This document shows positions 23,439-23,872 of a DNA stretch of 23,872 nt, one piece after another. The notes under the pieces are model-generated. The model did no database searches, was not told where the DNA came from, and saw nothing but the letters and a program-made list of their open reading frames with translations. Within the stretch, counting starts at the first letter, position 1. Every line of letters starts with the position of its first letter. This stretch comes from a virus. Made by a program: the position numbers and the translations under genes. Location: IMG/VR virus record IMGVR_UViG_3300042485_000447, positions 1 to 23,872 of that record. One strand, written 5' to 3'.

Positions 23439-23872
23439 ATGGCATGTAGTAAATTAACAAAAACAAATGGTTCTGAGTCTGAATTAATAAAAACATTAGA
23501 AACAATTTTTGAAAATGAATTTAAAGCTGAGTCAAATTATTCTTATTTTGAATCAGATTTGTTTAAATCAGAATTTGGCGATTATGTAGAAGGTTATAAT
23601 GAAGGAGATCAATCTTTTCATGGTAGAGTTGACGATAATGGAGAACCAAAATTGTTTTACAATGAAACAGCTAAAAAATATTATTTTATTAATGAAAAGA
23701 AAGAAGAAGTTTTCTACCCTCTTGTAAAGAGAGGGTTGAGGGCTACTTTTAATTATAAACAAATTGATAAAATTGTTTCAAGATTAGCTTTAAATTATTT
23801 TAGTAAATCAAATTTAAATTTTAATAATATTAAGTTTGAAGAAGGTGAGAAATTACCTAATTTAAAATTAAA
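23439..23872 (+). CDS. N-terminal part of a further gene, probably another giant crAss-like virion protein (partial)
   Basis: An open frame starts at ATG 23439 and runs 144 codons to the window end without a stop. It begins MACSKLTKTNGSESELIKTL. The stretch GDYVEGYNEGDQSFHGRVDD, then NGEPKLFYNETAKKYYFINE, and 'PLVKRGLRATFNYKQIDKIV' (about residues 46-115) resembles what I recall from the starts of giant proteins in crAss-like phages. Its codon use is like the neighbouring late genes. It has its own promoter. Since the gene before it lacks polymerase motifs, this one is a candidate for the giant protein carrying the virion RNA polymerase, but that part lies outside the window. Confidence 0.6.
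   Translation, partial: MACSKLTKTNGSESELIKTLETIFENEFKAESNYSYFESDLFKSEFGDYVEGYNEGDQSFHGRVDDNGEPKLFYNETAKKYYFINEKKEEVFYPLVKRGLRATFNYKQIDKIVSRLALNYFSKSNLNFNNIKFEEGEKLPNLKL

Noticed and set aside
1-23872. tRNA genes, CRISPR arrays, insertion sequences
   Set aside because: The window is almost entirely coding on one strand with gaps under 150 bases. No cloverleaf, spaced repeat array or transposase was seen by eye.

Overview
This AT-rich window (roughly 70% A+T by eye) looks like the late region of a crAss-like (Crassvirales-type) podovirus infecting a Bacteroidota host. All genes run on the + strand and are packed tightly, with no gap over 300 bases. The gene order is receptor-binding protein, lysis genes, ring proteins, an IHF-like protein, a 1.5 kaa muzzle-type tail protein, then very large ejected 'cargo' proteins; this is typical of the group. 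The host is suggested by three promoters of Bacteroidota form (TTTGG, 19 bases, TAnnTTTG) and by the general lack of Shine-Dalgarno sequences. Assignments rest on recalled family patterns and visible motifs; no database search was run.

Layout. 1-57 is the tail end of an upstream gene. 60-1085 is a lectin-fold (LamG/ConA-like) protein, probably host-binding. 1131-2672 is a lysis cassette: holin, GH24 lysozyme, and a membrane-anchored spanin candidate. 2696-3729 is a small unit with its own promoter, a PolB-type 3'-5' exonuclease and a terminator. 3742-10276 holds tail-assembly genes: ring protein, IHF/HU-like protein, second ring protein, muzzle. A second promoter and a leader hairpin precede 10418-23390, which encodes three large virion/ejection proteins of 1492, 658 and 2170 aa. 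A third promoter starts a further large gene that runs off the end.

The most striking content is in the 2170-aa protein. Near its C-terminus is a complete PP2C-type Ser/Thr phosphatase domain with all main metal-binding motifs. This domain is bracketed by a 21-bp exact, in-frame direct repeat 816 bp apart, so one repeat-mediated event would add or remove the phosphatase without breaking the frame. If, as in related phages, this protein is packaged and ejected, the phage may deliver a phosphatase with its DNA.

Other points of interest are a terminator-like hairpin lying between a promoter and the gene it drives, glycine-codon shifts that mark the receptor-binding gene and the PP2C segment as possible acquisitions, a recurrent Y-A-x-G-G motif in the 1492-aa protein, and exclusive use of TAA as stop codon.
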